Of a stretch of DNA of 64,000 bases, positions 28,832 to 36,592 are shown piece by piece. Below the pieces are notes generated by a model. The model did no database searches. It was not told the origin of the DNA and saw only the letters and a program-made list of their open reading frames with translations. Each line of letters begins with the position of its first letter. Positions within the stretch are counted from its first letter, which is position 1. Source of the DNA: Thermoproteus uzoniensis 768-20 (lineage in GTDB: Archaea > Thermoproteota > Thermoprotei > Thermoproteales > Thermoproteaceae); assembly GCF_000193375.1 (NCBI RefSeq), contig NC_015315.1:814622-878621 (forward strand), read 5' to 3'. The translations under genes and the position numbers were made by a program.

Positions 28832-29535
28832 TGTGTAGATTTTACATATACTCCGGAGTCCCCCAAGAAGATCTGCACAGGGCATTGCGGCTGGCCGCCG
28901 AGAGAGATCCATACGCGCCCGGCGGCTTCCAGCACGGCGACGGCTGGGGATACGCTGTCTACACGATGGGCGGGTCTCTGGCCTACTACAGATCGGCGAG
29001 GGCTATCTGGAAGGATCCCCACGTGCCTCCTCTGGGCCTGGCCGGCCTCGCCCACGCTAGGGCGGCGTCAAAGGGGGAGCCCCTCGGCCTCCTCTACGCC
29101 CATCCGTTCCAGGCGGAGACGCCCGACGGGCGGGTCATATACGTGGCGCACAACGGGTCGGTGGACAAGACGGCGCTCGCCGCGGCCCTGGGCCTAGACC
29201 CCAAGCTGTTCTCCGACAGCTGGCTCCTGGCCCTTTTCCTCGCCGCCCGTTGGGCCGATCCGGAAGCCGCCTTGGCGGAGGCCCTTAAATACGTCAAGAC
29301 AGCCTTAAACCTGGCCGTGTTGGAGTTGCCGGGGCCTAAGGCCTACGCCTACTCCTACTACAGACTGCCCGAGGGCCCCGATAGGGACGTCTACGAGAGG
29401 TACTACAGGCTGTATAGGGTGCGGGGGAATGGCTGGGAGGCCGTCGTCTCCTCCACCCTCGTGAGGCATATCGGAGGCGCGCCGGAGCCTCTGGAGTTGG
29501 GCAGGCTCTACGTCCTAGAGCCGCACGGCCTTTAG
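28831..29535 (+). CDS. Class II glutamine amidotransferase (YafJ/EgtC/DUG3-like)
   Basis: The 234-residue N-terminal-nucleophile enzyme has MCRFYIY at the start, so Cys2 becomes the nucleophile after Met removal. HGDGWGYAVY near 31-40 and AHNGSVDK near 107 form the glutamine pocket. Only the glutaminase half is present, with no synthetase domain. The substrate is unknown; relatives act as glutamine or gamma-glutamyl peptide hydrolases. It is coupled to the RAM-domain gene, suggesting amino-acid-linked regulation. Confidence 0.85.
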   Translation: MCRFYIYSGVPQEDLHRALRLAAERDPYAPGGFQHGDGWGYAVYTMGGSLAYYRSARAIWKDPHVPPLGLAGLAHARAASKGEPLGLLYAHPFQAETPDGRVIYVAHNGSVDKTALAAALGLDPKLFSDSWLLALFLAARWADPEAALAEALKYVKTALNLAVLELPGPKAYAYSYYRLPEGPDRDVYERYYRLYRVRGNGWEAVVSSTLVRHIGGAPEPLELGRLYVLEPHGL

Positions 29536-29736
29536 CCTCCTCGCCGAGGCGACTTCCTCCTCGAGATACCACTCAACCAAGAGCTCTTCCCTCTCGGCGA
29601 GCCGGACCGCCGCCGAGAAGGCCCGCTCCCACCTATCGTACTCGCCCACCACAGCCCAGCCCTGCCCTATTAGGGAGAGGTCCTCGTTCTTCCCCGATAT
29701 TAATAGCCTATCGCCCTTGCGGAATACCCGGAACAT
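29515..29736 (-). CDS. Small protein of unknown function
   Basis: The 73-residue protein appears to have an SH3-like or winged N-terminus (VFRKGDRLLISGK) followed by helices rich in Arg and Glu. I recognise no family. It overlaps the end of the convergent amidotransferase gene by 21 nt. A TATA-like TTTTAAAG centred about 24 nt upstream (near 29760) supports it being a real gene. Confidence 0.55.
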   Translation of the reverse strand: MFRVFRKGDRLLISGKNEDLSLIGQGWAVVGEYDRWERAFSAAVRLAEREELLVEWYLEEEVASARRLKAVRL

Positions 29737-29819
29737 GTATACGCGGCGTATACTTCTTTAAAAGACCGGGATTTTGTGGAGGGGAGTTTAACCCTAAGTA
29801 CGTAGAAACTTTCGGCGAC

Positions 29820-29878
29820 CTCTCGTGATGAGGCGCGTGAGGCGGCGTGGATGGCCGGAGATATACGGCTGATCCGAC
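29820..29878 (+). ncRNA. Candidate C/D-box sRNA
   Basis: A perfect C box GTGATGA (29825-29831) and D box CTGA (29869-29872) are again separated by 37 nt. There is a C'-like TGGATGG (29848-29854) and a 14-nt guide CCGGAGATATACGG before the D box. D' is not clear. The candidate lies in a 147-nt gene-free stretch. Confidence 0.35.
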
Positions 29879-29883
29879 CGCGG

Positions 29884-30384
29884 CTACTCCAGACGTCTGA
29901 GGACGGCCGCCAGGACGACGACCTTAGCCAAATCGGCCGCGAAAGGCACTTCCCAGAGGCCTAGCAAGATCAGGGGGATTGTGTACGCGAAGACGGCCGC
30001 CGAGGCCAGAAACGCCGACGACAACGACGGGAAGTCCCTCTTGAGCCGCGCATATATGAAGTAGCCCATGACGGGCTCGCCCCAGTAGGCGACCGCTATC
30101 ATCGCCGCGCCTATCTGTAGCCCGAGGGCCAACGCGGCGACCCCGGCGGCGGCGAGCCCTATGACGGGAATTCCCAAGAGCTTGAAGGCCTTGCTCTCCA
30201 GAGCGCTCCCGAAGCTCCGGTAGACGTATACGGCAAGGGCCACGAGGACGGCCATGACGGCTATGTTGAGAGGGTTCGAGACGCCTAGGTAGTACGCCGA
30301 CGGCGCGAGGAACAGTATCAGGACTCCGGCCGCGATGCTCCCCCGCATGCCCCTGGACAGCCCGACTGGGTATTCGGTTGCCAT
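29884..30384 (-). CDS. Small integral membrane protein of unknown function
   Basis: The 166-residue protein has about five hydrophobic helices (roughly 16-33, 37-53, 70-90, 90-108, 125-147) and a short basic N-terminus. No transport or enzyme motif is recognised. It lies between the amidotransferase cluster and the second gad-like gene, both on separate transcripts. Confidence 0.6.
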   Translation of the reverse strand: MATEYPVGLSRGMRGSIAAGVLILFLAPSAYYLGVSNPLNIAVMAVLVALAVYVYRSFGSALESKAFKLLGIPVIGLAAAGVAALALGLQIGAAMIAVAYWGEPVMGYFIYARLKRDFPSLSSAFLASAAVFAYTIPLILLGLWEVPFAADLAKVVVLAAVLRRLE

Positions 30385-30417
30385 CGACGCCTACGCGATA
30401 TGTGGAAATAACGTTTG

Positions 30418-31584
30418 CTACCAAGTGCCCCTCACGGCCCAGCTGGGCCCAGACGGCGGCTCCAACTCGCCGGGCTCCGCCTTATAGCGCTCCACCGCCT
30501 TCTCGTCCACGTCCACGCCGATGCCGGGCCTTCTGGGGACCTCCACGTATCCGGCCTCCACGGGGAGAGCGCCGCGTATCAACTCCCTTTTCCACTGGGG
30601 CCAGAAGTCGTAGAAGGACTCCTGCACGGCGAAGTTGGGTATCGCCGCGTCGAGCTGTATAGTGGCGGCGTGTAGGACCGGCCCGTTGGCGTTGTGGAAG
30701 GCCATTAACGCCCCGAATGCCTCGGCCAAGGCCGCCGCCTTCCTCGCCTCCGTGGGGCCTCCGAACCTCCCGAGATCCACCTGGACGTAGTCGGCATAGC
30801 GCACGTACTGCAACAGCTGGCCCATACTCACCACGCGTTCCCCCAACGCAACCGGCACCCGCGCCGCAGATCTGAACCTGGCCAGCCCCTCCAGATCCTC
30901 GGGGTGGACCGGCTCCTCCATGAAGTATATCCCGTAGGGCCTCAACGCCTCGGCGGCCCTTATGGCAGACTCCGCGTTGAAGCGCCCGTGGCACTCTATT
31001 AGTATGTCGACTTCGTCCCCTACGGCCTCCCTCACGGCGGCCACTATCTCGGCCGCCTTCTTGAGCGACGTCCGGTCGAGCACGTCGAAGCTATCGCCGA
31101 ACGGGTCGAATTTGAGGGCTGTGTAGCCTCTCTTCACTACCTCCTTAGCCCTCTCGGCAAAACAAGCGGCGTCTCTACAGCCGCCATACCAGCCGTTGGC
31201 GTAGAGGCGTATTTTGTCCCTCGTCAAGCCTCCGAAGAGCAGGTGGAGGGGCGCCCCGAGCTCTCTGCCTATTATGTCCCAGGACGCCATGTCGAAGGCG
31301 CTTAGGGCGGCGACGGACTCTAGGGATATGGAGTAGTTGAAGTCCAGCTTGTACCAGAACGATCTGTTGGCCTCGACGTTGTGGACGTCCCTCCCGTGCA
31401 TGGCCTTCCCGAGGATCCTCACCATGGCGGCCACGGAAGACGCGCGTATCGACGTCAACGTCTCGCCCCATCCGACTCTCCCGTCCTTCGTCACGACCTT
31501 GACCAGCAAGACGCTGGAGGCCCACGGCGCGGGGTCCTCGGCGCCTCCCGATAGCAGATAGGGCTCCACCTCTGCAACCGCCAT
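30418..31584 (-). CDS. Gluconate-dehydratase-like enolase-superfamily enzyme (gad paralogue)
   Basis: The 388-residue protein closely resembles the gad product along its whole length and keeps ALKFDPF, DILIEC/GRF, FMEEPVHPED and GERVVSMG. The proposed ATG at 31584 gives MAVAEVEPY and is preceded by the TATA-like GTTTTAAAG (31601-31611), centred about 23 nt upstream; longer upstream frames lack support. It may dehydrate another sugar acid such as galactonate. Its DNA shares a 107-bp tract identical to gad, suggesting gene conversion. Confidence 0.88.
   Translation of the reverse strand: MAVAEVEPYLLSGGAEDPAPWASSVLLVKVVTKDGRVGWGETLTSIRASSVAAMVRILGKAMHGRDVHNVEANRSFWYKLDFNYSISLESVAALSAFDMASWDIIGRELGAPLHLLFGGLTRDKIRLYANGWYGGCRDAACFAERAKEVVKRGYTALKFDPFGDSFDVLDRTSLKKAAEIVAAVREAVGDEVDILIECHGRFNAESAIRAAEALRPYGIYFMEEPVHPEDLEGLARFRSAARVPVALGERVVSMGQLLQYVRYADYVQVDLGRFGGPTEARKAAALAEAFGALMAFHNANGPVLHAATIQLDAAIPNFAVQESFYDFWPQWKRELIRGALPVEAGYVEVPRRPGIGVDVDEKAVERYKAEPGELEPPSGPSWAVRGTW
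31099..31205 (-). repeat. 107-bp tract identical to gad
   Basis: Read on the minus strand, every base matches 26271-26377 of gad, while flanking codons differ even at synonymous sites. Confidence 0.85.
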
Positions 31585-31650
31585 ATGGGAACCTCGGCCC
31601 GGCTTTAAAACGTAGCGAGTATACAAATAAATAGAGGGACGCGTCCCTCC

Positions 31651-32505
31651 ATGCGGGTATCGGTCGTGGGCCTCGGGCGGATGGGGAGGGGGATCGCCCG
31701 CAATTTGGCCAGGAAAGGCCACGAGGTGCGGGGCTACGACGTGTCCGAGGAGGCCGTGAAGGCCGCCAGCGTCGCCCCGTGCGAGTTGCCCAAGTGCTTC
31801 GAGGCGGACTACGTGGTGCTTGCGCTCCCCACCGGCAAGGAGGTCCTAGAGGTCTTGAGGTCGGCGCCGGCGACAGACGCGGTGGTGGTCGACACCACGA
31901 CGCAGAGCTTGTCCGAGCTGAGGTCTGTCCTGGAGGCGGCCAGGGGGCTCAAATACCTGACCTGTAGAGTGGAGCGCGGGCCTAAAGACGCGGAGGAGGG
32001 GAGGCTCGTGCTCTACGTCGGGGGGCCTAGGGATCTCTTCGAGAAGGCCTCCGGCTTCCTCTCCCAGCTGGGCGAGCCGCTCTACGTGGGGACCCACGAG
32101 CAGGCGACGGTCTTGAAGCTCGTGAGCACGGCGCTCCTCGTCGCCAACACGGCCGCCCTCGCCGAGGCCGCCGAGATCTTGAGGCGGTTCGGCTTCGACC
32201 AAGAGGCCGCCGTGTCCCTTCTGTCCAAGGGAGGCGCCGCGTCTGCCCAGCTAAACGCCCGCATGCCCGCCATGTTGAGGGGCCAGTTCTCCGTGGGCTT
32301 CTCCGCCCAGCAGGCGGAGGCCGTGTTGCGCCAGTTGCAGGAGCTGGCGGAGGAGCTCGGCGTCGAGGTACTGCCGGTCATGGGGAAGGTGAGGGAGCTC
32401 TTGAGAGCTGCGGCGGCCGCCGGGATCGGCGGGGACGACATAGCGGAGCTGGTGCTCTACGTGAGGTCGCTCAACGTGCAGAATCCGCACTCTCCGCGTA
32501 GGTGA
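31651..32505 (+). CDS. 3-hydroxyisobutyrate/6-phosphogluconate dehydrogenase-like protein, divergent active site
   Basis: The 284-residue protein has an N-terminal Rossmann domain (VVGLGRMGRGIA at 5-16) and an all-alpha C-terminal domain of the beta-hydroxyacid dehydrogenase family. The family's DAPVSGG substrate loop is replaced by CRVERGPKD near 110-118, and the catalytic K-x-x-N-N region reads KLVSTALL, so Lys is kept but Asn lost. It may reduce an unusual hydroxy acid or be catalytically altered. The stop overlaps the GTG of the next gene. Confidence 0.75.
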   Translation: MRVSVVGLGRMGRGIARNLARKGHEVRGYDVSEEAVKAASVAPCELPKCFEADYVVLALPTGKEVLEVLRSAPATDAVVVDTTTQSLSELRSVLEAARGLKYLTCRVERGPKDAEEGRLVLYVGGPRDLFEKASGFLSQLGEPLYVGTHEQATVLKLVSTALLVANTAALAEAAEILRRFGFDQEAAVSLLSKGGAASAQLNARMPAMLRGQFSVGFSAQQAEAVLRQLQELAEELGVEVLPVMGKVRELLRAAAAAGIGGDDIAELVLYVRSLNVQNPHSPRR

Positions 32506-32738
32506 TAAACCCGCGCCGGCTACCCTTCGTGGAGGCCGTCGAGGTGCCCGGCTGTCCCAACGGCAGCTTGTTCGTCGTGTCCTACCTAATGGAGAAGCGC
32601 CCTAGGACCGCCAAGTTCCTCGTCCCGGACAGCGACTGCGTCGCCGTGCTCCGCTTCATTCTGCCCCACATGGGGTACTCCCACAGAGTAGCCAGAAGGG
32701 AGAAGGGGTGGCTCGTGGAGGTCGAGAAGGCGCAGTAG
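32502..32738 (+). CDS. Small protein, possibly TusA/SirA-like
   Basis: The 78-residue protein starts with GTG in a GTGA overlap with the dehydrogenase. The predicted order is strand, helix, strand, helix, strands, with a GCPNGS segment (Cys18-Pro19) where TusA sulfur carriers have their CPxP cysteine. The match is by pattern only; the second Pro is missing. It is either a sulfur-relay relative or an unassigned small protein. Cys at about 47 is also present. Confidence 0.5.
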   Translation: MINPRRLPFVEAVEVPGCPNGSLFVVSYLMEKRPRTAKFLVPDSDCVAVLRFILPHMGYSHRVARREKGWLVEVEKAQ

Positions 32739-32772
32739 CGGAAAGGATAAAAGGCCGGGGAGAGGCTTCGAG

Positions 32773-33303
32773 GTGCGAGGCGCCCGGCCGCAACGGGGCG
32801 ACGATCCGTTCTCCGATCTGGACTCCTACGATATAAGAGGCTCGGTCCTCGACGTGGGGACCGGAGGGGGCAACGTGGTGAGGTATCTGCTGTCGAGGGG
32901 AGTCTCCGAGATATGGAGCGTCGACGTCGATCCCTGGGCGCTCTCTTGGGCGGAGAGGGAGTTCAAAGACGCCGTAAGGGCCGGCGTGTTGAGGCTGTTG
33001 AGGGCGAGGGCCGAGGAGCTGCCTTTCGAGGACGGGCGGTTCGACTACGTGGTGTCGTTCGCCGCGGTCCACCACTTCTCCGACGTGGCCGCCGCCTTGT
33101 CCGAGATGGCCAGAGTCTCCAGAGGACTTGTGCTGGTCTACGACTGGGCGCCCGAGTCGGCCGGCTTGACGAACCCCCACAGCGCGCGGGAGCTGGCCGC
33201 GGCCATGGAGGCCGCCGTGGAGGCGGGCAGACGGCTGGGGTACAGCGCTGAGAGGAGAGGGCTGTGGTACAAACTCGTGCTTGTCAAGGGAAGGCTTTTA
33301 TAA
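32773..33303 (+). CDS. Class I SAM-dependent methyltransferase
   Basis: The 176-residue protein has SAM motif I as VLDVGTGGGN (24-33), the acidic end of strand 2 in SVDVDP near 51, and motif LPFEDGRFDYVVSFAAVHHF near 80-100. It matches the UbiE/Methyltransf_11 type acting on small molecules. The start is GTG; GGATAAAAGG centred about 24 nt upstream is the likely TATA box. The substrate cannot be told from the context. Confidence 0.85.
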   Translation: MRGARPQRGDDPFSDLDSYDIRGSVLDVGTGGGNVVRYLLSRGVSEIWSVDVDPWALSWAEREFKDAVRAGVLRLLRARAEELPFEDGRFDYVVSFAAVHHFSDVAAALSEMARVSRGLVLVYDWAPESAGLTNPHSARELAAAMEAAVEAGRRLGYSAERRGLWYKLVLVKGRLL

Positions 33304-33321
33304 TAGCCTACTCCCCTGCAC

Positions 33322-34551
33322 GTGGGGATCAGCAGACGGGCCTTCCTCGCCGCAATCCCGGCCGCCCTCGCCATAACCCTGCTCTACGTCTACGAGAACT
33401 ACAGCGAGGTCCTCTGCCTCACAGGTAAATGCCCGCCTTCGACGTCCACGGCGCGGACGGCCGCCTCAGCGACGGCCACGCCCTCGACGACGCAGACGGC
33501 CTCCTCGACGACAGTCACGGCGTCCGGCGCCTCGGCTGGCCGCGGCCTTGTTCTGCCCGCCTCGCTCCCCGGCACCATATCGTTCAACGGAGGCGTGGTG
33601 CTTTCCGACGGCGCTATAGCCTTCCAGCTCACGCCGGGACAGACCGGCGACTACGCAGTACTTCTGGAGGACGGCGTATTGAGAACTCTCCCGGAGGACG
33701 CCGTAATAACGCCGAACCGCGACTACTCCAACATAACTGGCTCGCAGATAGTCAACGGGCTCTACTTCTTCGGCGGAGGCGAGGAGGCGCCGGCTCCCTG
33801 GTCGCCGTGCGCGGTCCCGTGCGCCCCGTATATATCTGTATACGACGGGTCGGCGCTCAAGATACTGAAGATACCCAGCGGCAGTTGCGACAACATGAAC
33901 TTCACGGGCGTGGCCTACGACGGCGAGCTGTACTACGCCTTCGGCGGCGCCAACGCCGGTAGCGAGACGGGAGGGACCGGGGTGGCGGTGTTGGGGCCTG
34001 ACCTAAGCATAAGGGCGATGAACGGCCTCTCCTTCTACGACGACGCTGGGAACTTCCTCAACATGTACCGCTCCGGCCCGAAGCAGTATAGGTCCGGGCG
34101 GATATACACTCTGGCCTACAACGGCGGGAAGCTCTTCCTCGAGTCTATCAAGTTGCCGATCCCCAATGCGGGCAGGATCTGCTTCCAGCAGAACATCGCG
34201 CCGAGGTTCGAGGCGTTGGTGGCGACGGACTTCAACGCGTCGGCGATCCCCGTCTTGGCCGAGGACCTCTCCGTCGCCTACTTCAACGGCTCCGAGGTGG
34301 TGCACAAGGCGGCCGACGGCGAGGTGCTGGAGAGGGTGAAGGTGCCGAATCCCCAGGGCAACGTCTACATCAAGGTGGTCAACGGCGTCTTGGTCGTCGC
34401 TAACCAAGACGGGTGCGTCTTCAGGGTGCTCGCGCCCGTGCAGAAAGAGTTCAGAGGACTCGGGTTCGTGGACTGGCGCGGCTACGCCGCGGTCTTCGCC
34501 TCGTGCTCCTTATCCTCGGGGACGCCGGTCGAGCTGGCCCCCCTACTCTAA
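33322..34551 (+). CDS. Secreted protein with Tat-like signal and Ser/Thr-rich linker, unknown function
   Basis: The 409-residue protein starts with SRRAFLAAIP followed by a hydrophobic stretch, a plausible twin-arginine signal or signal anchor. A Ser/Thr/Ala linker (about 40-75), typical of glycosylated archaeal surface proteins, comes next. The remainder (75-409) is strand-rich with repeated YDG/FNG turns, suggesting a beta-propeller exposed outside the cell. TTTTATAATA lies about 24 nt before the GTG start. No catalytic motif was seen. Confidence 0.7.
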   Translation: MGISRRAFLAAIPAALAITLLYVYENYSEVLCLTGKCPPSTSTARTAASATATPSTTQTASSTTVTASGASAGRGLVLPASLPGTISFNGGVVLSDGAIAFQLTPGQTGDYAVLLEDGVLRTLPEDAVITPNRDYSNITGSQIVNGLYFFGGGEEAPAPWSPCAVPCAPYISVYDGSALKILKIPSGSCDNMNFTGVAYDGELYYAFGGANAGSETGGTGVAVLGPDLSIRAMNGLSFYDDAGNFLNMYRSGPKQYRSGRIYTLAYNGGKLFLESIKLPIPNAGRICFQQNIAPRFEALVATDFNASAIPVLAEDLSVAYFNGSEVVHKAADGEVLERVKVPNPQGNVYIKVVNGVLVVANQDGCVFRVLAPVQKEFRGLGFVDWRGYAAVFASCSLSSGTPVELAPLL

Positions 34552-36473
34552 AACTCCGCAATTACCTCGCCCGTCTCCGGGAGCTTCTTGTACCCCGGCG
34601 GCAGGTCCTCGACGGACTTCACGGCCTCTATCAACGGCCTCGCCCTAGGCAAGGCGTCGCGCCTCACGAGGAGGTCGTAGATCTCCCAGCCCACCGGTAT
34701 GAAGTCGAGGCCGTAGAGCTCCGCGGCGTATCTTATGGCGAGGCCCACGTCTGCCCTCCCCTGCGCCACCGCGGCGGCCACCGCCGTGTGGGTCCTCACC
34801 TCGTATGTATAGCCCCTTATAGACCTCGCCAGCTCCTCAAGCGAGACGCCTCTGGATCTGGCTATCCTCTCCAGGTTGAGGTCGAGGAGGGTTCTCGTCC
34901 CGGTGCCTCTCGATCTGTTCACCATAACCACGTCGCTCCGCAGGAGGTCCTCGAAGCCCTTTATCCTCTTGGGGTTGCCCCTCGCCACGACGAGGCCCTG
35001 CTCTCTAGCGAAGCCTCTGACCAATACGGCGTCCTTGACTCCGAGCTTTCTGACTACGGGCACGTTGTACTCGCCGGTCTCTGGATCCAACATGTGGGTG
35101 CCGGCGAGGTCTGCCTCGCCTCTCTTGACCGCCAGTATGCCGCCCATAGACCCCACGTAGACGGCCTTTACGTCAAATCGGGCCAGTATTCTGTCCAGCA
35201 GTATGTCGTTGCTGCCTATGAAGTAGAGGGACGCGGGCCGGTAGCGCTCGAACAGCCTCACCTCCACCACCTCCCCCTCGTCGAGGAACTCGACGTCTTC
35301 GGGGATCACGACGTAGCCGTCCGCCCTCGCGAGCACCGATATGGCGCCGGACTCCGCGTTGAGGGGATAGGCCGCCATCTCGCCCCCTTTGTCTATCAAG
35401 ACCACCGGGTATAGGGAGCGGCGGCCCTTGGCGCCCTCCGTCTTGACGGAGAGCCTCGCCTTATAGACGGCGGGGGGCTCCGGCCTCATGCACTGCATCG
35501 CCAACAACGCCGGCCTAACCACGGCGTGGAATATCATGAGGGCGCTGGAGGGATAGCCGGGGAGGCCCACCACGAGCTTGCCCCCAGCCTCCGCCGCGAC
35601 GGTCGGCTTGCCGGGCCTCACCTTTATGCCGTGGAACAAGATCCTCCCGAACTCGCCCAAGATCCGGTAGGTCAGGTCGGCCATCCCGGCCGAGGTGCCG
35701 CCCGATATGAGGACGACGTCGGCCTTGGCCAAGGCCTCCTCGAGGGCCTTCCTATAGGCCGAGGGGTCGTCGGGAACCCTCCCCACTATTATGGGCGCCC
35801 CGCCCGCCTCGGCCACGGCCGCGGCTATGGAGAACGTGTTGACGTCGTAGAGCTTGCCCGGCCTCAGAGGGGCGCCGGGCTCCTCCAGCTCGTCCCCCGT
35901 CGATATTATGGCGACCTTAGGCCTCCTGAAGACCTCGACCTTCCTAAAGCCGGCGGCGGCCAACACGCCTATCTCCCTCTGGGTCAGCTTCGTGCACCTC
36001 CTCAGCAGGAGCTCGCCCGCCGAGAAGTCCGAGCCTGCCGGCATAATGTTCTCGCCGGGATAGGCCGATCTGTAGACGGTGACGGTCCCGCCCCTCTCCG
36101 AGGTGTACTCGACCATCACTACTGAGTCGGCCCCGCGCGGGATTGGGGCGCCCGTAGCCACCTCGGCCGCCTCGCCTCTAGACAGCTCGAAGTCGGGGAA
36201 GCCGCCTGCCTCGACCCTCCCCTTCAGTTTAAGGGAAACCGGCAAGAGCTCGCTGGCGCCGGCCAGATCCGCCGACAGGACGGCGTATCCGTCCACAGTG
36301 CTCCTATCGAAGGGCGGCACGTCGACGGGGGAGTAGACGTCCTCGGCCAAGACGCGGCCGTAGGCCTCCTCCAGAGGCACCTCCTCGACCCCGAGCGGCT
36401 TGGCCAGCCTCATCAACGCCTCGACCGCCTCGTCCAACGTGATCAAGTCGTGGAATATAACCCGCTTCTCCAC
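34548..36473 (-). CDS. moeA: Molybdopterin molybdenumtransferase MoeA fused to a periplasmic-binding-like domain
   Basis: The 641-residue fusion has an N-terminal MoeA part (about 1-405), with PFDRSTVDGYAV near 57-68, ISGGTSAGMAD near 255-265 and GLPGYPSSA near 305. A PBP-like domain (about 410-640) follows, of the type found next to MoeA in many archaea. It inserts molybdate or tungstate into molybdopterin; the second domain may bind the oxyanion. Tungsten enzymes are typical of Thermoproteus. The TATA-like ATATTTATAG lies about 23 nt upstream. The end overlaps the convergent secreted-protein gene by 4 nt. Confidence 0.9.
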   Translation of the reverse strand: MEKRVIFHDLITLDEAVEALMRLAKPLGVEEVPLEEAYGRVLAEDVYSPVDVPPFDRSTVDGYAVLSADLAGASELLPVSLKLKGRVEAGGFPDFELSRGEAAEVATGAPIPRGADSVVMVEYTSERGGTVTVYRSAYPGENIMPAGSDFSAGELLLRRCTKLTQREIGVLAAAGFRKVEVFRRPKVAIISTGDELEEPGAPLRPGKLYDVNTFSIAAAVAEAGGAPIIVGRVPDDPSAYRKALEEALAKADVVLISGGTSAGMADLTYRILGEFGRILFHGIKVRPGKPTVAAEAGGKLVVGLPGYPSSALMIFHAVVRPALLAMQCMRPEPPAVYKARLSVKTEGAKGRRSLYPVVLIDKGGEMAAYPLNAESGAISVLARADGYVVIPEDVEFLDEGEVVEVRLFERYRPASLYFIGSNDILLDRILARFDVKAVYVGSMGGILAVKRGEADLAGTHMLDPETGEYNVPVVRKLGVKDAVLVRGFAREQGLVVARGNPKRIKGFEDLLRSDVVMVNRSRGTGTRTLLDLNLERIARSRGVSLEELARSIRGYTYEVRTHTAVAAAVAQGRADVGLAIRYAAELYGLDFIPVGWEIYDLLVRRDALPRARPLIEAVKSVEDLPPGYKKLPETGEVIAEF

Positions 36474-36553
36474 GCCACTACGAACATACTATAAATATTA
36501 GAACGGCTCGATACGCCGAGGGGCGCGGACGGCAGTAGGTAGCCGAGACGGCG

Positions 36554-36591
36554 GCTTTATACCTATAAAGTAACTTTATACCTATCAAGTA
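36554..36591 (+). repeat. Two tandem 19-bp repeats, each with a TATA-like core, before the ATPase gene
   Basis: The unit (G/A)CTTTATACCTAT(A/C)AAGTA is present twice without a gap (36554-36572 and 36573-36591), ending just before the GTG start at 36593. Each unit contains TTTATAC and the inner arms TACCTAT/AAGTA. Confidence 0.8.
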
Positions 36592-36592
36592 C

